Positions 28,004 to 43,000 of a DNA stretch of 64,000 nt are shown piece after piece. The DNA comes from Certhia americana. Taxonomy: Eukaryota; Chordata; Aves; Passeriformes; Certhiidae. Made by a program: the position numbers and the translations under genes. Under the pieces are notes generated by a model, which worked only from the letters and a program-made list of their open reading frames with translations, did no database searches and was not told the origin of the DNA. The DNA is taken from contig CM031859.1 in the NCBI GenBank assembly GCA_018697195.1, positions 59,376,633 through 59,440,632 of the forward strand, written 5' to 3'. Numbering within the stretch: position 1 is the stretch's first letter; each line of letters starts with the position of its first letter.

Positions 28004-31000
28004 CTATGAAGCAGTCCTCAGGAGAAGTGTTTCTCTCAGTTTTTGACTTTTCACCTGGCTTACAAAAAACTTGAGTAATCCAGTAGGAAATTGATGGTTT
28101 AAATGGAAATGAGAACCAGAACAGCACAGTGGTTCTGGTTGCAGTTGTTAAACTGCCAAAAATTGGATGTAACCCTTTGAAACTCAAGAGAAATCAGAAA
28201 GGTTTGATTTTACTGACCAAGTTTCATCATTTAATACAAATGTGCTGCTGTGTGCTATGTGAGCATAATCAAACCTAACCTGTATGCTTGCACATTTTTT
28301 CCCATGTCTACAAAAGGAAAGGAAAAATGATCAGAAGTGCAAAAAAATTGCTCCTGTGCTTACCTAGATTGAAGAGATTTAGACAGAAGATAGATGGAAT
28401 AAAGAGAAATAATGGGACAATAGCTGGATTATACATCAGTGAAAGGATTGATGAAATACAAGCAGTTGAATTTACAGTGGGTTATCTCAGCATAACCTTT
28501 GCCGTGAACGAAAATCAGTTGAATACCAGTCAGGAGATGGCTAGGCAGGCAGCTGGAAGGGAGAACTTTTAGAGTGTAAAGGCTGAACACATGCTTCTGT
28601 AGGAGTGCTTAAAACCCATTGTTTCACAGAAAACTTAGATGTTCCTCCTCTGCCTCCCTGAGGGTATCTGCTGGTGGTGTCCTGCTGTCAGGAAAAGACA
28701 GGAAATTAAAGAGGGATAAAAAAGGTACAAAAGATGGGGGAGGAAGAGAGAAGAAAATGAAGGGGCTGGGGAAATGAGACCTGTAACATCTTGCATCATT
28801 TAGATCACAAATTTCTGTGGAGAACTCAAATAAGAGCCATTTTCTGCACATCCCTTCTTAAAATCAGTGATATTCTAGTCAGCTCTGCTTGACATTTTCT
28901 CTGGAAAGTAAAACTTTCGCACTGGGAAAGACATGCATGGTGCTGGGGTTGGCTGCAACAATGATCTCATCATTTACTTATCTGATCAGACAGCCGTGCT
29001 TTGTTCTTGGAGTAGCCTGGCTATTTGGGAGAAATTACCCTGAGAGCAGGTGGTCTGCTTTATCAAGTTATCTTTCTGTAGTGAAGTGTGTGCTAATCAT
29101 CACATTGAAATACTAAGTAATTAGCAACATGGAGACCTTAAGCAATTTGTCATCAGTACAGAATTCATTTGAGAAGTTACATATAAGTAGTTGTATCCAA
29201 AAATCTCTGCTTTTATTACATCTGATGTAATGAATTATGGGTTTTGATCTGTTGCTCTTTAATTAAATGGAAAATCCATCATGAACTGTGAAGTTTGATT
29301 TCAACACATATGAACAGTAAATTGTTAAGTGTCTGAAAAGCAGCTTCCCATATGTTCAAAAGTAAAAGGAAGTATAGTAGTAAATTTATTTATTGCCAAT
29401 ATTTTAAGGATCATGGTAGAGGTAAAACTGGAAAACATATTCTATAGAAATTCACATTATTTCAGAAATAAGGTCTTGCTGGTCTGTTTGAAAGGGATAA
29501 GAAAAGGAGAATAATATTTTCAAATTGTTTTATTTCTGTAATATTGTATTATATTTAATTTGAAACATAAGTACATGAACATCAAGAAACTAAAAGATAT
29601 GCGTAAAAGCAGTAAGCTTTCTGGAGGGGACATGGCATTGTAAACTGTCTTTTCCCTTTATGTTGCAATCAAAGCTAATTGAATGTTTGTCCCTGAAGCC
29701 CTATACTCTGTTCTTTTCTCCTTTTTTTTTTTTTCTTTTTTTTTTTTTTCTTTTTTTTTTTTTTTGTGGGTTTGTTTTGTTTTGTTTTAATGCAGGGATG
29801 TAGCAATAGACACCGTGAAGACAGGAATGGGAGGAAAAGCTGGGAATAAAGGGGCAGTGAGCATTCGTTTTCAGTTCTATAGTACCAGTTTCTGCTTTAT
29901 ATGCAGTCACTTGACTGCTGGGCAGACCCAGGTGAAAGAGAGGAACGAAGATTATAAAGAAATCACACAGAAACTCAGCTTCCCAATGGTAAGTGTAGAC
30001 GTATGTGTGCTAAAAACATTGGAGATAAAGGTGATATCTTTATACCATGAAAGCTGGTCTCAGGCTGCCTTTGATGACAGGTCATCAAAGAAGGCATCTC
30101 AGTATACCATGAAGGAAAATATTAAAGAAGATGTTAGCAAATAAATAAATAAAAATTAAGGAAGCATGTTTCATGGAAGACTAGATACCACCCAACAGAG
30201 CACTTGCTTTACAAAAGTGCTAATCCTTTCAAAAAATAAAGTTGCTCCAGTGCTTGAAAAGTCCTTGGCTTTATGCAGTTAAGATCTGGATGACTGAAGT
30301 CAGTGTTAGAACTGGAGAGTATGATATTGATAGCCCCTGCTGGCTCTAGTAAGTGAGAATTCCTGAAAGCCCATCCATGCCATTCAGTGCAGCAGTGCCT
30401 TGGCCGATTCTGGTCGGGTATGACAGATCAGTTCTTGGGCACTGACATGGTACCCTCTGTTCCCTTCGTTTTGTACTCATGAATGTGTCACTCTCAAGGA
30501 ACTGCTGGTTTCTCTCAGAGCGTGGCAAATAGGCACCACTGGTCTGCATGAATAAATTTACCCCTAAATCGTGTCAATTCAATCACCCTAGTGTTTTAAT
30601 TCCAACTTGTCTCCTATGGTAGATAACCCATGGGATTTGGAAGCAGGACTCCTTTGCTTCCCTTAATGTTGATTGCTTTAATTTCCTCAATACCTTCATT
30701 CTTGGACCTCTGTGGAAAGGCCCTAAGCCAGGAAGGGATTGGACTAGCTTGTGTATTTCAGCAAAAAATGGCATTTAGGTTGCAAAGCATAAAATTTTAC
30801 CTTCCTGTTGTTTGTAAGGTTTAAAAGCTTGGCATGTGCAGCATATCAATCAGTTGGTTTATGTAGGAGCTAATACTGACAGACTGGACGTCCTGCAAAG
30901 GAGATCTGTTCCAAATGGCCATAAAGTTGTGCTTATGATAGTTTTTCCTTCTAATACCTCGTTAACTATTTGATGTCCCTTATACTTAAAACAACTAAAG

Positions 31001-34000
31001 GTACCTTATGTCTATAATGCATATAAAGAGTGCCCTCTAGTGCTGTGACAGCCACAGTCTGGAACGTTTCCCTTATGAATCTCTGGGGTTTAGAGGTTTA
31101 TAGCTGAACTGGGAAGGGAAAAAAAAAAAAAAGAAAAGAAAGACTGGTTAGAGGCTAGGATGCTAAATTTAGAACTGGAGTGAATTTTCATTGACGTTTG
31201 ATTTCAATACCTTTACAAAACTGTGACGTGCACATTTGGAGCTTGTTCTTACTCAGGAGCTTGTTGCTAAATTTGCCTTGCTTCCAGAAGCACATTTGAT
31301 GTTATATTTAGAATATGCAAATATATGCATGTGAAATGTGTTAGGGAAACAAACATATACTTTGAATATTCATGACAGACAAATTGTGAACACAAAGCTA
31401 GGTTCCAGTTTGGACATACCTTTAGGAAAGAGGGGTCAGAGTCTGACATTCTTGTTTACAAAATTCAGCTCAGTGTAGTGCCAAAGACAGCAAAGGAACC
31501 ATTCTATTTTAGCACAAAAAGAATTTTGACAAATAAATTGTGACAAGTAGGTCCAGTATTTAGTAATTCAGAGAGACTGAGTGCTGCATTTCAGTGCATT
31601 TTAAAGATGTTTTCATAAATGTGACTTAACAGTATTCTGTACCTCAAAACTAGGGGCAGAACATGTTCTCCCATGACTATGTCTTCTGGTGTGGTGATTT
31701 TAACTATCGCATTGATCTAACATATGAAGAAGTCTTTTATTTTCTCAAACGTCAAGATTGGAAGACACTTTTGAAGTTTGATCAACTACAGCAGCAAAAA
31801 TCCAATGGAAAAGTAAGGCAGTGTGTCTCATTTTCTTGAATAACTGTGTGTTGGCTGTATCTTTCTTGTTTTTTGAGAGAGTGAAGAAGTTGCGTTTTCA
31901 GACCCTTGTTTGTAGCACTTGAATGCAGCAATTGGTTTAAAAATCAGAACGTAGTTTGTGAGGAAGTTGATACATCACAGTGGCACCTTCCTCATCAGTA
32001 ACTTAAAGAGTGCTCTTTATTTAATTAGATTTTTAATGACTTCCATGAAGGGACTATTAATTTTGGACCAACATATAAATACGACGTTGGCTCGGAGGCT
32101 TATGACACTAGTGATAAGTGCAGAACCCCAGCGTGGACTGACAGAGTGCTTTGGTGGAGAAAGAAACTGCCCTTTGAAAAAACAGGTGCGTAGAATCCTT
32201 CTTTATCTGAAAGTTGTTTTAGAATTCATCTAGAACCCACTTAAATGGATTTAATCTAGTGAATGGTGCTTTACTCAAGCAGATGTTCTTTCAGCTTCAC
32301 TGGATTATGTGTCAGAGATAGAGAAGGCCCTTTTTTCTTGTGTGTGTGAACAAAGGCTTCATGCTACAGATCAAAAAGGTGCTGGGAGCTCATTGAGGAA
32401 CTGAAAACAGCCCAGCTGTAGTAACAGAAATAATTCTGTTGTTTTTCAACAGAATCATTAGTCTGCATAAAGTTCCTGTGTTATAATGGCTAGATTGTTA
32501 AAACTGCTGTTTTCAGTAGATGTAGAAACAGTTTCCTGTAATTTCTTCTGTACTGGTAATTCTTAGGAATATTTCTGCTAGTTTACAGGATTGGGGGAGG
32601 TTTCACTAATTAGTGCTTATAAAGTACTTTGAATTCATGAGTGACCAATGCCACAGAAAGGCTGTTTTTACTTGTTATTCAAAAGTTACAGTTAAGAAAT
32701 AAAAAGTATTTCTTTGCATATCCAGGGATAGTTTTCATAATAATTCTCTCAGTCTGCAGGAACAACTATCCCCCAGTGTTTCCAAAATTTGAATAAATTC
32801 ATATTAAAAGCATAATTGCTGGAGAATTAATTTGGTCTGTGTCTGCAGATGTGGTTTTTCACATGCCTGGAAATTTCTGCTTGGAATCTAAGTCATATCA
32901 TGACTATGTTAAGTGTAAAAACTACAAAGCATTTGTATGGGTTTGGTTTCTCCTGTCTCTTGTGTATTATTTCTCCAATCCATGTCTAATATTCAGATTT
33001 GCAAAATTTCCAAGTACAGTGTCTGGTTTTATGCTCAGTGTTGAGGTAGGAGGTAAAATACTAATATGATTCCATCAACACATTTTGTGCAAATAATTAA
33101 GTGGGTGACATTTAGGTCAACAATTTTGCAAGTGTCTTACTCTACTGAACAGTTGTCTCAGTTGCACTCCCCCAAAAAAAGTTTCTCTTTTTTTTTCTTT
33201 CTAGTCCCTAATTTGTAAATCTTGTAGGATACAAGCTCTTCTTTGAATTATATATATACAGGAACAAAAAATACCCCACCTCCCACTTCTAGGTCTGTGG
33301 AGAGCTTCCTAATAGAATAGTGTTTATCTGTTAATAAAACTAGATTTGAGTGAATTTTAAATCATGTTTTGTGCTGCATAGCTGGAGAGATCAATCTTCT
33401 GGACAGTGATCTGAGTGCTGATACTAAAGTCAGGCACACTTGGACCCCTGGAGCCTTGATGTACTATGGGAGAGCAGAGTTGCAAGCATCTGACCACAGG
33501 TAACTAAACAATCAGAGGTTAAAATGTGTCATACTGAATTACACCTTCAGAGTGAGGGACAAAGAAGGATTAAAACAGGAATTACACCCTTATTCCATGT
33601 TCAGTATCTGCTTGATGTTCAGTATCTGCTATTTCTTCCTCTCATGGTGAGCTTTATACCAGAGTGGCAAGTATCTACAGTCATGTATTTATTTTTCCTG
33701 CACAGTAATTGCAGCAAGGGTTGGATAAGTTGCTGCCAGATGTGTAGAAAACAGAGGTATAGAAAACAGAGCTATCCTAGTTTTGGAAAAGGTCTGATAC
33801 CTAAGGAAACTGCTCTGAGGGATTGCTTGCTGCAAGAGAGGAGGTTTGGGACTGTGTGGCCTGAAGAGGCGTGAGCCGGGCCACACAGGGACAAGGCTGG
33901 CCTCTTCACAGTACTCAAGTGTGGGTCTTCTGTGCCTCCTTTAAAAATGGAAATGGGAGAAAGTAGAAAAAATCACAGGCCAATGCTGCTGGTTGGTCTG

Positions 34001-37000
34001 TATCATTAACTTCTCTTTAGGGATATGAATGACCTATCTTTGATAAACTAGTTCTCTGCTTCACTTCTGAGAAGCAAATTCTGTAATATGTTTGTCTCAC
34101 CTCTTGCATGCTTTGTGTAAATGCTACAGTATTGCTCCTCCTAGCAGTGCTCAGTGACCCCCAGTAGCTGTCTATGTGCTTCTGGTGGTGCTCTTGCATG
34201 CCAGAACTGTTCTGTATTCCTCTAGCAATGGAAGAACATGCCTCTTGCAATCAATTTCTCTGTGTCAAGGCTCTGACATTGCTGTGTTCTGCAAAGCACA
34301 GCAGAGCTGCTGCTCTCATTATATAGGACCCTGAGGATGCAATCTGTGAAACATGACTGTTATACATGGTTTTCTATTTCAGCAAACTTGACTCCAAAAG
34401 CTGCTTTTTAATTACAGTCAGCAGGTTTGCTTTCCCAGGGTTTGTGCTAGAAAAAGGGCATAGTTGTATCTTTGTGACATATGGAAATATGTTATGATTC
34501 ACAATGCTTATGGAAATAGTTTGTGCTTCCAATACATTTTTCTCCTTTATTATCCCTTCCTAGCCCTGCTGTTGTTGCTTTCATATGTTCTGGTAATGTG
34601 TATTCAAGAGCCAGGTCTATTGCAAGTAGAAGGCAGCAATTTTGACACAGTTGTAAGAGCAGCCACCCCAGTCACTGTTCTGTCTCTGTGCAGGTGAAAA
34701 TCTGAGAATGTCGATTGCACCCACTGAGATGAGACGAGTTATGCTCTTTCAGACAACTCTCTCTGAATTTTATTCAGACCTGACACACAGAGAAGTAATT
34801 TGTAAGAAATGGCTCAAGAAGCAAGTTTGTGGTGTTGGCTGCTTATAGTGTAATGGATAGGCACATATTTGCTACATTACAACATTATCCATCTGGAATA
34901 CCTTGTCCTTAGTGTTTGGAAGACAACATGTGGCCTTGTCTAACAGAAAATAATATATTTCCATCCTGATTTATAGATGTTTGGGGCCACAGCTGTTTGA
35001 TAGTGAGTGGAGTATCCTGATATTTTTGGTCTGTAAGTTTGCCATAAGTGCTGCATACAATTGTTATTCCAATTCACTTATGGTGTGTCTTCACTGTTAC
35101 ATTCAGCTAATTCAGGACTGGGAAGTACAACTAATAGTGCTCAAGGCATGATGCTGACCACTGCAGAGAAAATGAAGCTTATCTGTCCTCCTTCTTTATA
35201 TAGATTTTAATTTTATATAAGCACTTCTTATTTTTAAATAAGTTTTTTTTTCCCTTTGTTTTGTGTAGGCCTGTGTTAGCTATTGTAGAAGTGGAAGTTC
35301 AGGAAGTTAATGAAGCTGCCCGTGACAGTGTTTTCCGAGAAGTGTCATCTTTCCAGGGACCACTGGATGCCACAGTAGTGGTAAATCTCCTATCACCAAC
35401 ACCTGAAGAGAAAAATGAATTTCCTGAAGACTTGCGTACGGAGCTTATGCGGATGTTTGAGGATTATGGCACTGTTGTTCTTGTCAGGTGAGTTTGGGAT
35501 CTGAAATGGCATGGCATCTATTAAAAACCACAGACTAGAAGATCCTTTTTGTCCTGAAAGAGTTAACTTTGTATTGGAAGGAAGTATGTAGAATTCCTTT
35601 ACTGCACTTTCAATTCTTCATGAGAAATTGAATGCAAGTGTTCTGAAAACCTTATAACTCTCAACAACCTTTTGAAGAAATAACCCAACAGCTCTCTTGT
35701 CTGATTAGAAGAGAATTTTGTTGAGTACAACACCATAAAGTAGAGACTTTGATGTAAATCATCATCTTTAGATTCAGACCTCACTTCCAAGCATTGCTGC
35801 TTCTGGTGGATCCTTGGGCCCTGCTTCACCTCCTCTGGGGGGGGGTGTCTGCTCTCTTCCACCAGTCTATCACACTTGGCAGGATTTCCTGGCTGGCTTC
35901 CCTTCCTGTTGGGGGTCATTTTGCTTGTTTGTTAACAGTACAGCTTCTCACAGAGCTGTCACCCACTGGGTTTGAGAGGGAGAGTGTGATACCTTCTGGC
36001 AGAGCAGCTTAATTTCATTCTGATTGATTCTCTACAGGGCTCCAGCACAGCTGTGAGACTTCTGTTTTGAGAAATACAGGCAAAAGGCCTAGCAGCTGAC
36101 CTCTGGGAAACACTGCCAAAAACTTTTTCATGTTTATTTGATTTGTTTATTAGTGGAGAATGCTGATGACCTGTTGTGTATAGTTTTTTAAAGTACCAAT
36201 GTAAGCTGAGGGTTCAAAAGCAGCCACTCAGGAAAAGCAGCAGCACCTTGCTTGTGAAGAAAAGGAGCAAGAAAATAACATATTTTGGTGCATAGTTCTT
36301 GGTTTATTTTGCCTTTAATTGCTTTAGATCTTGGTGGAATACTACTCCTTGGACATCTTATGTCCTCTGAGGTGAAGGTTATGCAGAACCATGGAATTTT
36401 GTCCAGAGGGAGTGTAGATATTGGACTGGGTCTCCTGTCAACAGCTACTGAGATGTTTGTCCTGCTGTTTTGGGGTGATCCAGAAAAGGTCATGGTGCTG
36501 GGGTCACACAAGGGAGGATTGGAGAGAAAAGGAGCCTATTTGGGATTAATAGATCACCTGGTCCTCCTCAACAAATAGAATTGTGAAGGAAAATACAACT
36601 AAAACCAAATGCATAGCACTGCATATTTATCCTGAACGTAGAGCTATACGGTAATTTTCTATCATGCTAGCCATCAAAGGGTTTTATTCAATGGGGAAAT
36701 AAAATGGATTATCTCCTCTGCCTTTTTTTTCGCTAGGATCTGTGGAGGTCAAATGCTGGTGACATTTGCAGACAGCAAGTCAGCTCTTCGTGTTATGGAT
36801 ATGGATGGTGCCAAAGTAAGACTTTCTTAAACCTGTAATAATAATTTCATAACAAATTTCTCAAAAATGGTGGCTTAGAATAAGGTACTTGAGTTTCTAC
36901 CTAAATCAAGTAGCATTATTTAAAGAACGTTAGTGCTTATGAAGTCCTTAACTTTCACATCTGCTAAGGCTATTATTGCAGCATTTTAGTTTCAGGATGG

Positions 37001-40000
37001 CATGAAGTGACTTTTCGTGGCTCCCAAGCAAGCGCTTAGGATCTGGCTTCAACACCACTGCAGAACACATGGCCTTTTTTGTGGTTGTGGCTACTTGAAG
37101 CAGTTCTCCTGACATTCTGTGTGACTATATTGTTGGCAAAGCATCCTCATTTGGAGATTTTTTGTTTCTCCAGTGTTTCAATAGACTCCTTCTGCTAAGC
37201 TGTAATAACATGGTTCATTGGCTTCCATGGCAAGTGCAGCATTAGCAGAAGGCATTTACCTTCCCATCCCGTTTTTCCTTCCCACGCACATACTCTATAA
37301 ATCATCAACCCCCTGTTAAAAAAACTGTTTGTGGGGCTGCCCTGTAAACTTAATACTTAAAGTAATGGATTTAACTCTCATTCTTCTTTCACATTTGCAG
37401 TTTTATCTTCTAATTTGACTCCTGCCATTGATGTAAATTATAGCACAGACTGAAACACAGTTTCAGCTCACAGTATGTGAAGGTGCTGGGAGTCTGGGTT
37501 GGGAACTTTTCAAACTGATTTTCCTGTCAAAGCTGCTGGCTTGTAGGCATTTCATCCCAAATGTCATAGAGCAACACACATAAGCAGCTGAAGTACTAAT
37601 CTGTTTGAGAATACACCTTCCATATACATCATATATGAGATTTTCTGGTCAGAGTCTCCTTACAGGTGGAAGCAGGTACAAAACTCTTCTGTGTTTTAAA
37701 GCTGCTGACTCAAAAATGGCGCCCTGTGATGGCAATATTGCTATTCCAGCGTCCTTTTGATGATATTTGATGTTTCACCGATTTTTCCAATATTTCCCAA
37801 ATGCAGCAGCAGTGCTTTTGAGCTGTGAAGCTCTTTTCTTTCAAGAATATTGTTACAGTCTAAAAACTTGGTTAGGAAGGTAAGAAGAGTGTTACCTTTC
37901 CATTTAGCTTCTGAAGTGCAGCTTTAGTTGCATCAGTTTCTGAAGCAGTTGTGCAACTTGGTCAGAGCATGGTGCTAATAACATCAGGGTGCTGGGATCA
38001 GTGCCTGCATGGGCCATACCCTTAATAGTTGGACTTGATGATCCTTCTGGGTCCCTTCCAACTCAGAATCTGTGATCTGTGTGATTATGAACAGGCTGGC
38101 AGCAGTTGCTTATTCTGTCCAAACATTCTCCTTTTGTGAAGGTGCTTGGCAAAGGGAAACACTTCTTTCTGTGCTTAGGTTAGAGGCAGAACAGTGAGAG
38201 TCCAGCCCAAGACTAAGGACTGGCTAAAGGGCCTTCAGGAGGAAATTGCTCGAAAACGGGACAGCGTTGTCCCCATGTCCCCTACAGCAAACTCCCATCT
38301 TCTGGAAGAAAATTTTGACTTCTCAAGTTTGGACTATGAGTCAGAAGGTAAGCAACATATTTCTAAGCTAAGTAGTGAGAAATTGCTTGCTGACTTTGGT
38401 TGCACAGAGTCAGCAGTACTTTAGTACAGTATGAGTCAGTGGCACCATAATTTGTAATGAAAACACACTTCTTAAAGAAACAATTGTAATTAAAGCCATG
38501 ACCTGTGCCTGGGCATAGAACTGTTACTTAGATTATCCTGTCCATTTAGTGTTATATGTTAGAAAATTCAATGTATGTACAGTTGTCTGTAGAGACACTG
38601 TAATGAAATACATTGGGGTAGTTACACAAGAATCTTGCCCAGCCTATTTTTAAATTAACTATTAGAATAGATTAATTCATAGTTGAGTAGAGAGACAGAG
38701 AATGAATTTGCTCATTAATTCTTTGTTATGTAATATTTTAATGCAGGTGATGTAGAAGATGAAGATGATTATTTAGAGGATGCTCTGTGTCAACACCTAG
38801 TAGCAGAGAGAGCAGAAGATATGTCGGAGCACCCTGGACACTGTGCATCTGTAGCTCTTTCAAACAAATCTGGACAAACCCCCCACCTGTATAAAGGTAA
38901 AGTATCCACCTCCCTTAAGGTAAGACCTGAAGGATTTGTTTTGTTCTCCTGTTGTATGTATTTCCCTGTTCATTTATATTTTCATTCTAGCTTCTCCTGT
39001 AGTACCTATTCATACTCAACTCCCCTTGAGTTAGTGACTGTAAATGAGGTCCTCAGGCATAACAGCAATACAAATGATGAAATTTAGATTCTTCTTCTCT
39101 CTAGGCCAGGGCAAGGCAGAAAAGCTGAAAAATGCTGGTTTTCCTTTTCTAGCCAGAGGAAATTTAAGACTTTTTATCCATTTGGTAAAATGTTCTTGGT
39201 TTGGCACCAGAATATACAACACAAAATTGCATGCTATTTTCTTATTGGTGAGGGCCAAAGCAAAATCAAACCAAAAGAATCCTGTTGATTCAGTGACGGG
39301 CTCAACTCTGTCCTTTGAGCAGTAGCAGTGGCAGAGCAGTCAGCTGTAGGCTGGGAAGTTGTTGTGCTTAAATTACTTCAGAGGCCTGAAGTTTCTCCTT
39401 TGTTCCCATTTGATCTATTTCTGAAGGGGTCAATGTTCATAGAATGTTATATAATAATTCTTTAGGTTCTTCATGAATGCATTGCCTTTTTTCTCGGTTA
39501 CCTGGCTTGTTTGCACATTAGCAAAGTGATTTAGTAAAAAGAAGATAAAGCTGTGGAGAGAAAACTGATAAAAACTGTGGCAAGAACTAGCCAAACCAGT
39601 TGTGGTCTTACAATGAGATGTGATCAGGACATGCTTCAGTGGCCAAGCATTGACAGGCTGGCATATGTATTAAACACCTCATTGTGACAGCAAGTGATTC
39701 AGTAGCTGTCATTCTGCCCGCTCTCAGAAGTGCTTTGTCTTCTGACATAAAAATGAAAACTTTTAATACTTTCAAAGGTTGAGTCAGAAGTAGAGTTCAA
39801 AAAGATTAAATGAAATTTGTGCACTTACACAGACAGATTTTCCAAGCAGAGTGATTTATGGCTTTCTTGCCCACTTTGAGTCATAGGCTGGGTTCAGTGT
39901 GACCAGACCCAAAAGCCTATCCCCGAGTCAAGGCGTAATCAGTCATTATTAAATACTGTGAAGTCAATCACTTTGTATTATAGGGTGCCTTGCCCTCCAA

Positions 40001-43000
40001 GCACCTCTGGCCTACTGTGTGATGATTCATTAAGCCACAGAGAATTGCAGTGAGTCTTGTCACCCACACTAACTCTTCTCCACAAAAAAATACCACAAAG
40101 TAAATAGAGGTTATGGAGTATAGTTTGAAGGAGATCAAGGTGAGGTCATGATCTCACATAACTCAAAGTATGATATATTCAATTTAATCTTAAAAGTGTC
40201 TTCAATTTCAGATTCCTCCATAAGCTTCCAATTCTGCCTAACTCCTAACTGAAGGTATGATGACTGTGTAGCTGGTGGTAGACACAGATGGAAAACAGTG
40301 ACAGGCACAATAGTGTGTATTTGTGTCTTTGAGGTCAGGGGAAGACACAACTTCACAAAACTGATGTCCCTGCCAGCAGCCTTTCAGGGACGGAATTGAG
40401 AGATAGTGGGTGGCTTCTGTTGTGTTCAGTTTTACTGCCAGAACTTCAAACCATGCCTCCAGGTGCCTGCATGATTCCTTGGGTCCTACTGATGAGTCCA
40501 TATCTGCATCTTGGAAGTACTGAAAATGCAGAGTGCACGGGGGGGCAGGCTGGGCAGACCACAGGCTCTGTCTCTCTGTGGCTGCCATCTGCTGCTGAGT
40601 GGGAGCAGGAAGCTATGAGGCAGCTCATGATTCCCTGCAGAGCACAGCTTTCTGAAAAACAAGAACTTGTTTGCAAATGCCTGAAGTGCAAGAAACTGCT
40701 GCTGCATAATTCCTTCCCCATCTCTCCAAAACATAGGGACAAAACTAAACCCAGTGAATCTTGTAGCTCTAAAGAACAAGAGCTGTGAAGCTGGGCAGCC
40801 ATAGCAGGGTGAGAGGACTGAAATGAATGCCATCACTATAGCAGATGGGGGAGAATAAAGCAATCCATAGCTCTCCCCTCTCCAGCTGTTAGAAAGGCTT
40901 AGGTGGGATGAAGGACTGAATAACTAGTGATGTAAGGTAGTAGATTGAGGCAAGCTCTACCTGTTGCTGAAGATGTTGCTGGAAAGCATAGATGTAATAT
41001 TGAGACATTCAGACAGATTTTTCTCTGTTATAAAAACAGTTCTCCTGTGCAAGAAAAGGTGTCTAATCCTCAAATGGAATTCCTGTGTTTGGAGTGGAAA
41101 GCAAGGAATTCACCATGACTAGCCATGACAGTTTGAATGGAAGCAGGCTGCCACTAAGCCTGGCTGTGAAAATCTCAGAATCTAACAACGTGCAATCAGA
41201 TGCAGGCATTCTTTGTGTTGGTGCAAACAGCAAATAAATGGTGGAAAAGGAGAGAGAGAGAGAAAGATGCATTTGACAAAAGGGTAGATGTATCCTGCAG
41301 TGGGAGCAGGCAGACATTGGGGGAGAGCAAAAAATGTGAATGGAGCTGTTGTGTTGCTGAGGCCTGGCTGAGGTCACTCATAGTCACCTCTCTCCTGACC
41401 TCTCAGACCTGGTGCACCTGACCCAGTGTGTATCTAATACAGACACTTTCTAAAATGTCCCTAGATGATGCAGACCTGGCTGATTTGAAGCAGGAGCTGG
41501 AGGCAAGTGGGGAACGCAGCCGCCGGATTCCAAGCAGGTCTCTGTCCATTCCTACCAGGCCTCGGCCACTTCAGCCACCACAGAGGCCTCCCCCTCCTGG
41601 TGAGTTGAACTTTCTCTAATGTGGTGCTGGCCCCAGCTGAACAGCTTTTGCCTGCCATGTCTGGATGACAAAGTAATACCTTGTTCTGAAATGTCAGCTT
41701 GTCAAGGGATTTGTACTTGCTTCCCAGTCTGTTTCAGCCTGCGTATTACTGCCATTAGTAATGGGAGAAGTTTGTCTTCAGGATGAGAGATACTCCACAA
41801 GAAAAAGTCTTCAGTAAAGATGGAATAGCTTATGTTTCATACTAGCTCACCACTCAGGTTAATGAGTTGAGCAGACACTTTGTGGCAATAAAGATACTGG
41901 TATTTATGCCTACTGACTTCTGAAGTCACCAAGTGTTTTCTTGCAGGTTTTTTTGATTCTGAATTAATTGTAATCAGATTTAAAAAAATCTTTGACCAAA
42001 TACTTATTCTGAACAGTTTTTGTTCTTTCCTTCTTGGCAAGTAATTCTTGCGTTTGTGAAAGAAATGCGAAGTGGATTATGATTTTCAGTAAGGCACAAA
42101 GGGAAGTGATGCTCTTTACCTAAGCTCTGCTCCCCTGAGATGCCACCCAGAGCTGTGCTGCTCCTGTTTTAATGGCTGCTTCTGGATGAAAGCTGATTGC
42201 TAGATGAGCATAATCATCTTTGCCTCCTGCATTAGACAAGCTATACCTCATGTTTTTCTTGCAGCCCAGAAGTCTCTCTTTTGTGTACATTTTCCAGACT
42301 TAAATTAGAAGTTCTGTGATGCTCACCTGATAGGAGATGAGTTATTTAGGATTATTCCCATTAATTTTTGAGTCTGTTGCACAGAAATGCCAACACTGGT
42401 ATCTGTATTTCTATGCCTAGAATGCAATGTTAATGCTCAGCCAATGTTATCTAATTAATTAAATGAAAGAAAGACTAACTACAAAACTGCTTCCCAAAAC
42501 AGTTCAAGATTTTGAGAGGGTGATGGTATGCACATTGGTTTTGCTTCATTTCAGATAAAATTTCGTACCAGCTCTTGAAAAAAAAAAAAAAAGCCATTTT
42601 TTATTCCTCTTCCAGCTGGAACATCAGGCAAAAAGTCCCCCTCAGATGGTTCCCTCTCACCAGGAAGCCAATCCACCTGCTCCATCCTGGCAACAGCAAA
42701 GCTGCTTCCTGGAGCCCCTCAGCAGCCAGTGAGTCCTGCATGGCCCCTTGGCATTGTCCTGATCCCTCCCATCCACACTGAGAAGAACATGCAGGATGCA
42801 CCTGTTCTACAAGGAAGGAAGTCCATCACATGTCTGAGCTGAAAATGCCAAGATGACTTGTACTGTAATACTAAACTGTAGGCCTGTTAGGCAGCAGAAA
42901 AATGTTAATAAATTAACAGGAGTTAGGAAGGCCAAAGAGGGAGAGAGAGAATGAGTGGTGTAAGACCAGAGTGCTGTTGCTGCTTTCTGACAGGTGCTAA

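Larger units (their letters stand above)
26961..29795 (+). other. SYNJ2: SYNJ2 intron 14, remainder
   Basis: It contains a T31 run at 27969-27999 and, at the 3' end, an exceptionally long T-rich tract. Open frames of 91-94 codons at 26962-27237 and 28288-28572 are not recognisable as proteins. Confidence 0.75.

Noticed and set aside
28288..28572. 94-codon open frame in intron 14
   Set aside because: Lysine/arginine-rich start, but no recognised domain, splice context or poly(A) signal; within the range expected by chance.
33598..33630. Two copies of tgttcagtatctgct in intron 18
   Set aside because: A 15-base local duplication three bases apart; common in introns and not a recognised element.
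40238..40863. Overlapping long open frames (116-130 codons) on both strands in intron 22
   Set aside because: Several frames are open at once because the patch is GC-richer and poor in stop words; none reads like a known protein.
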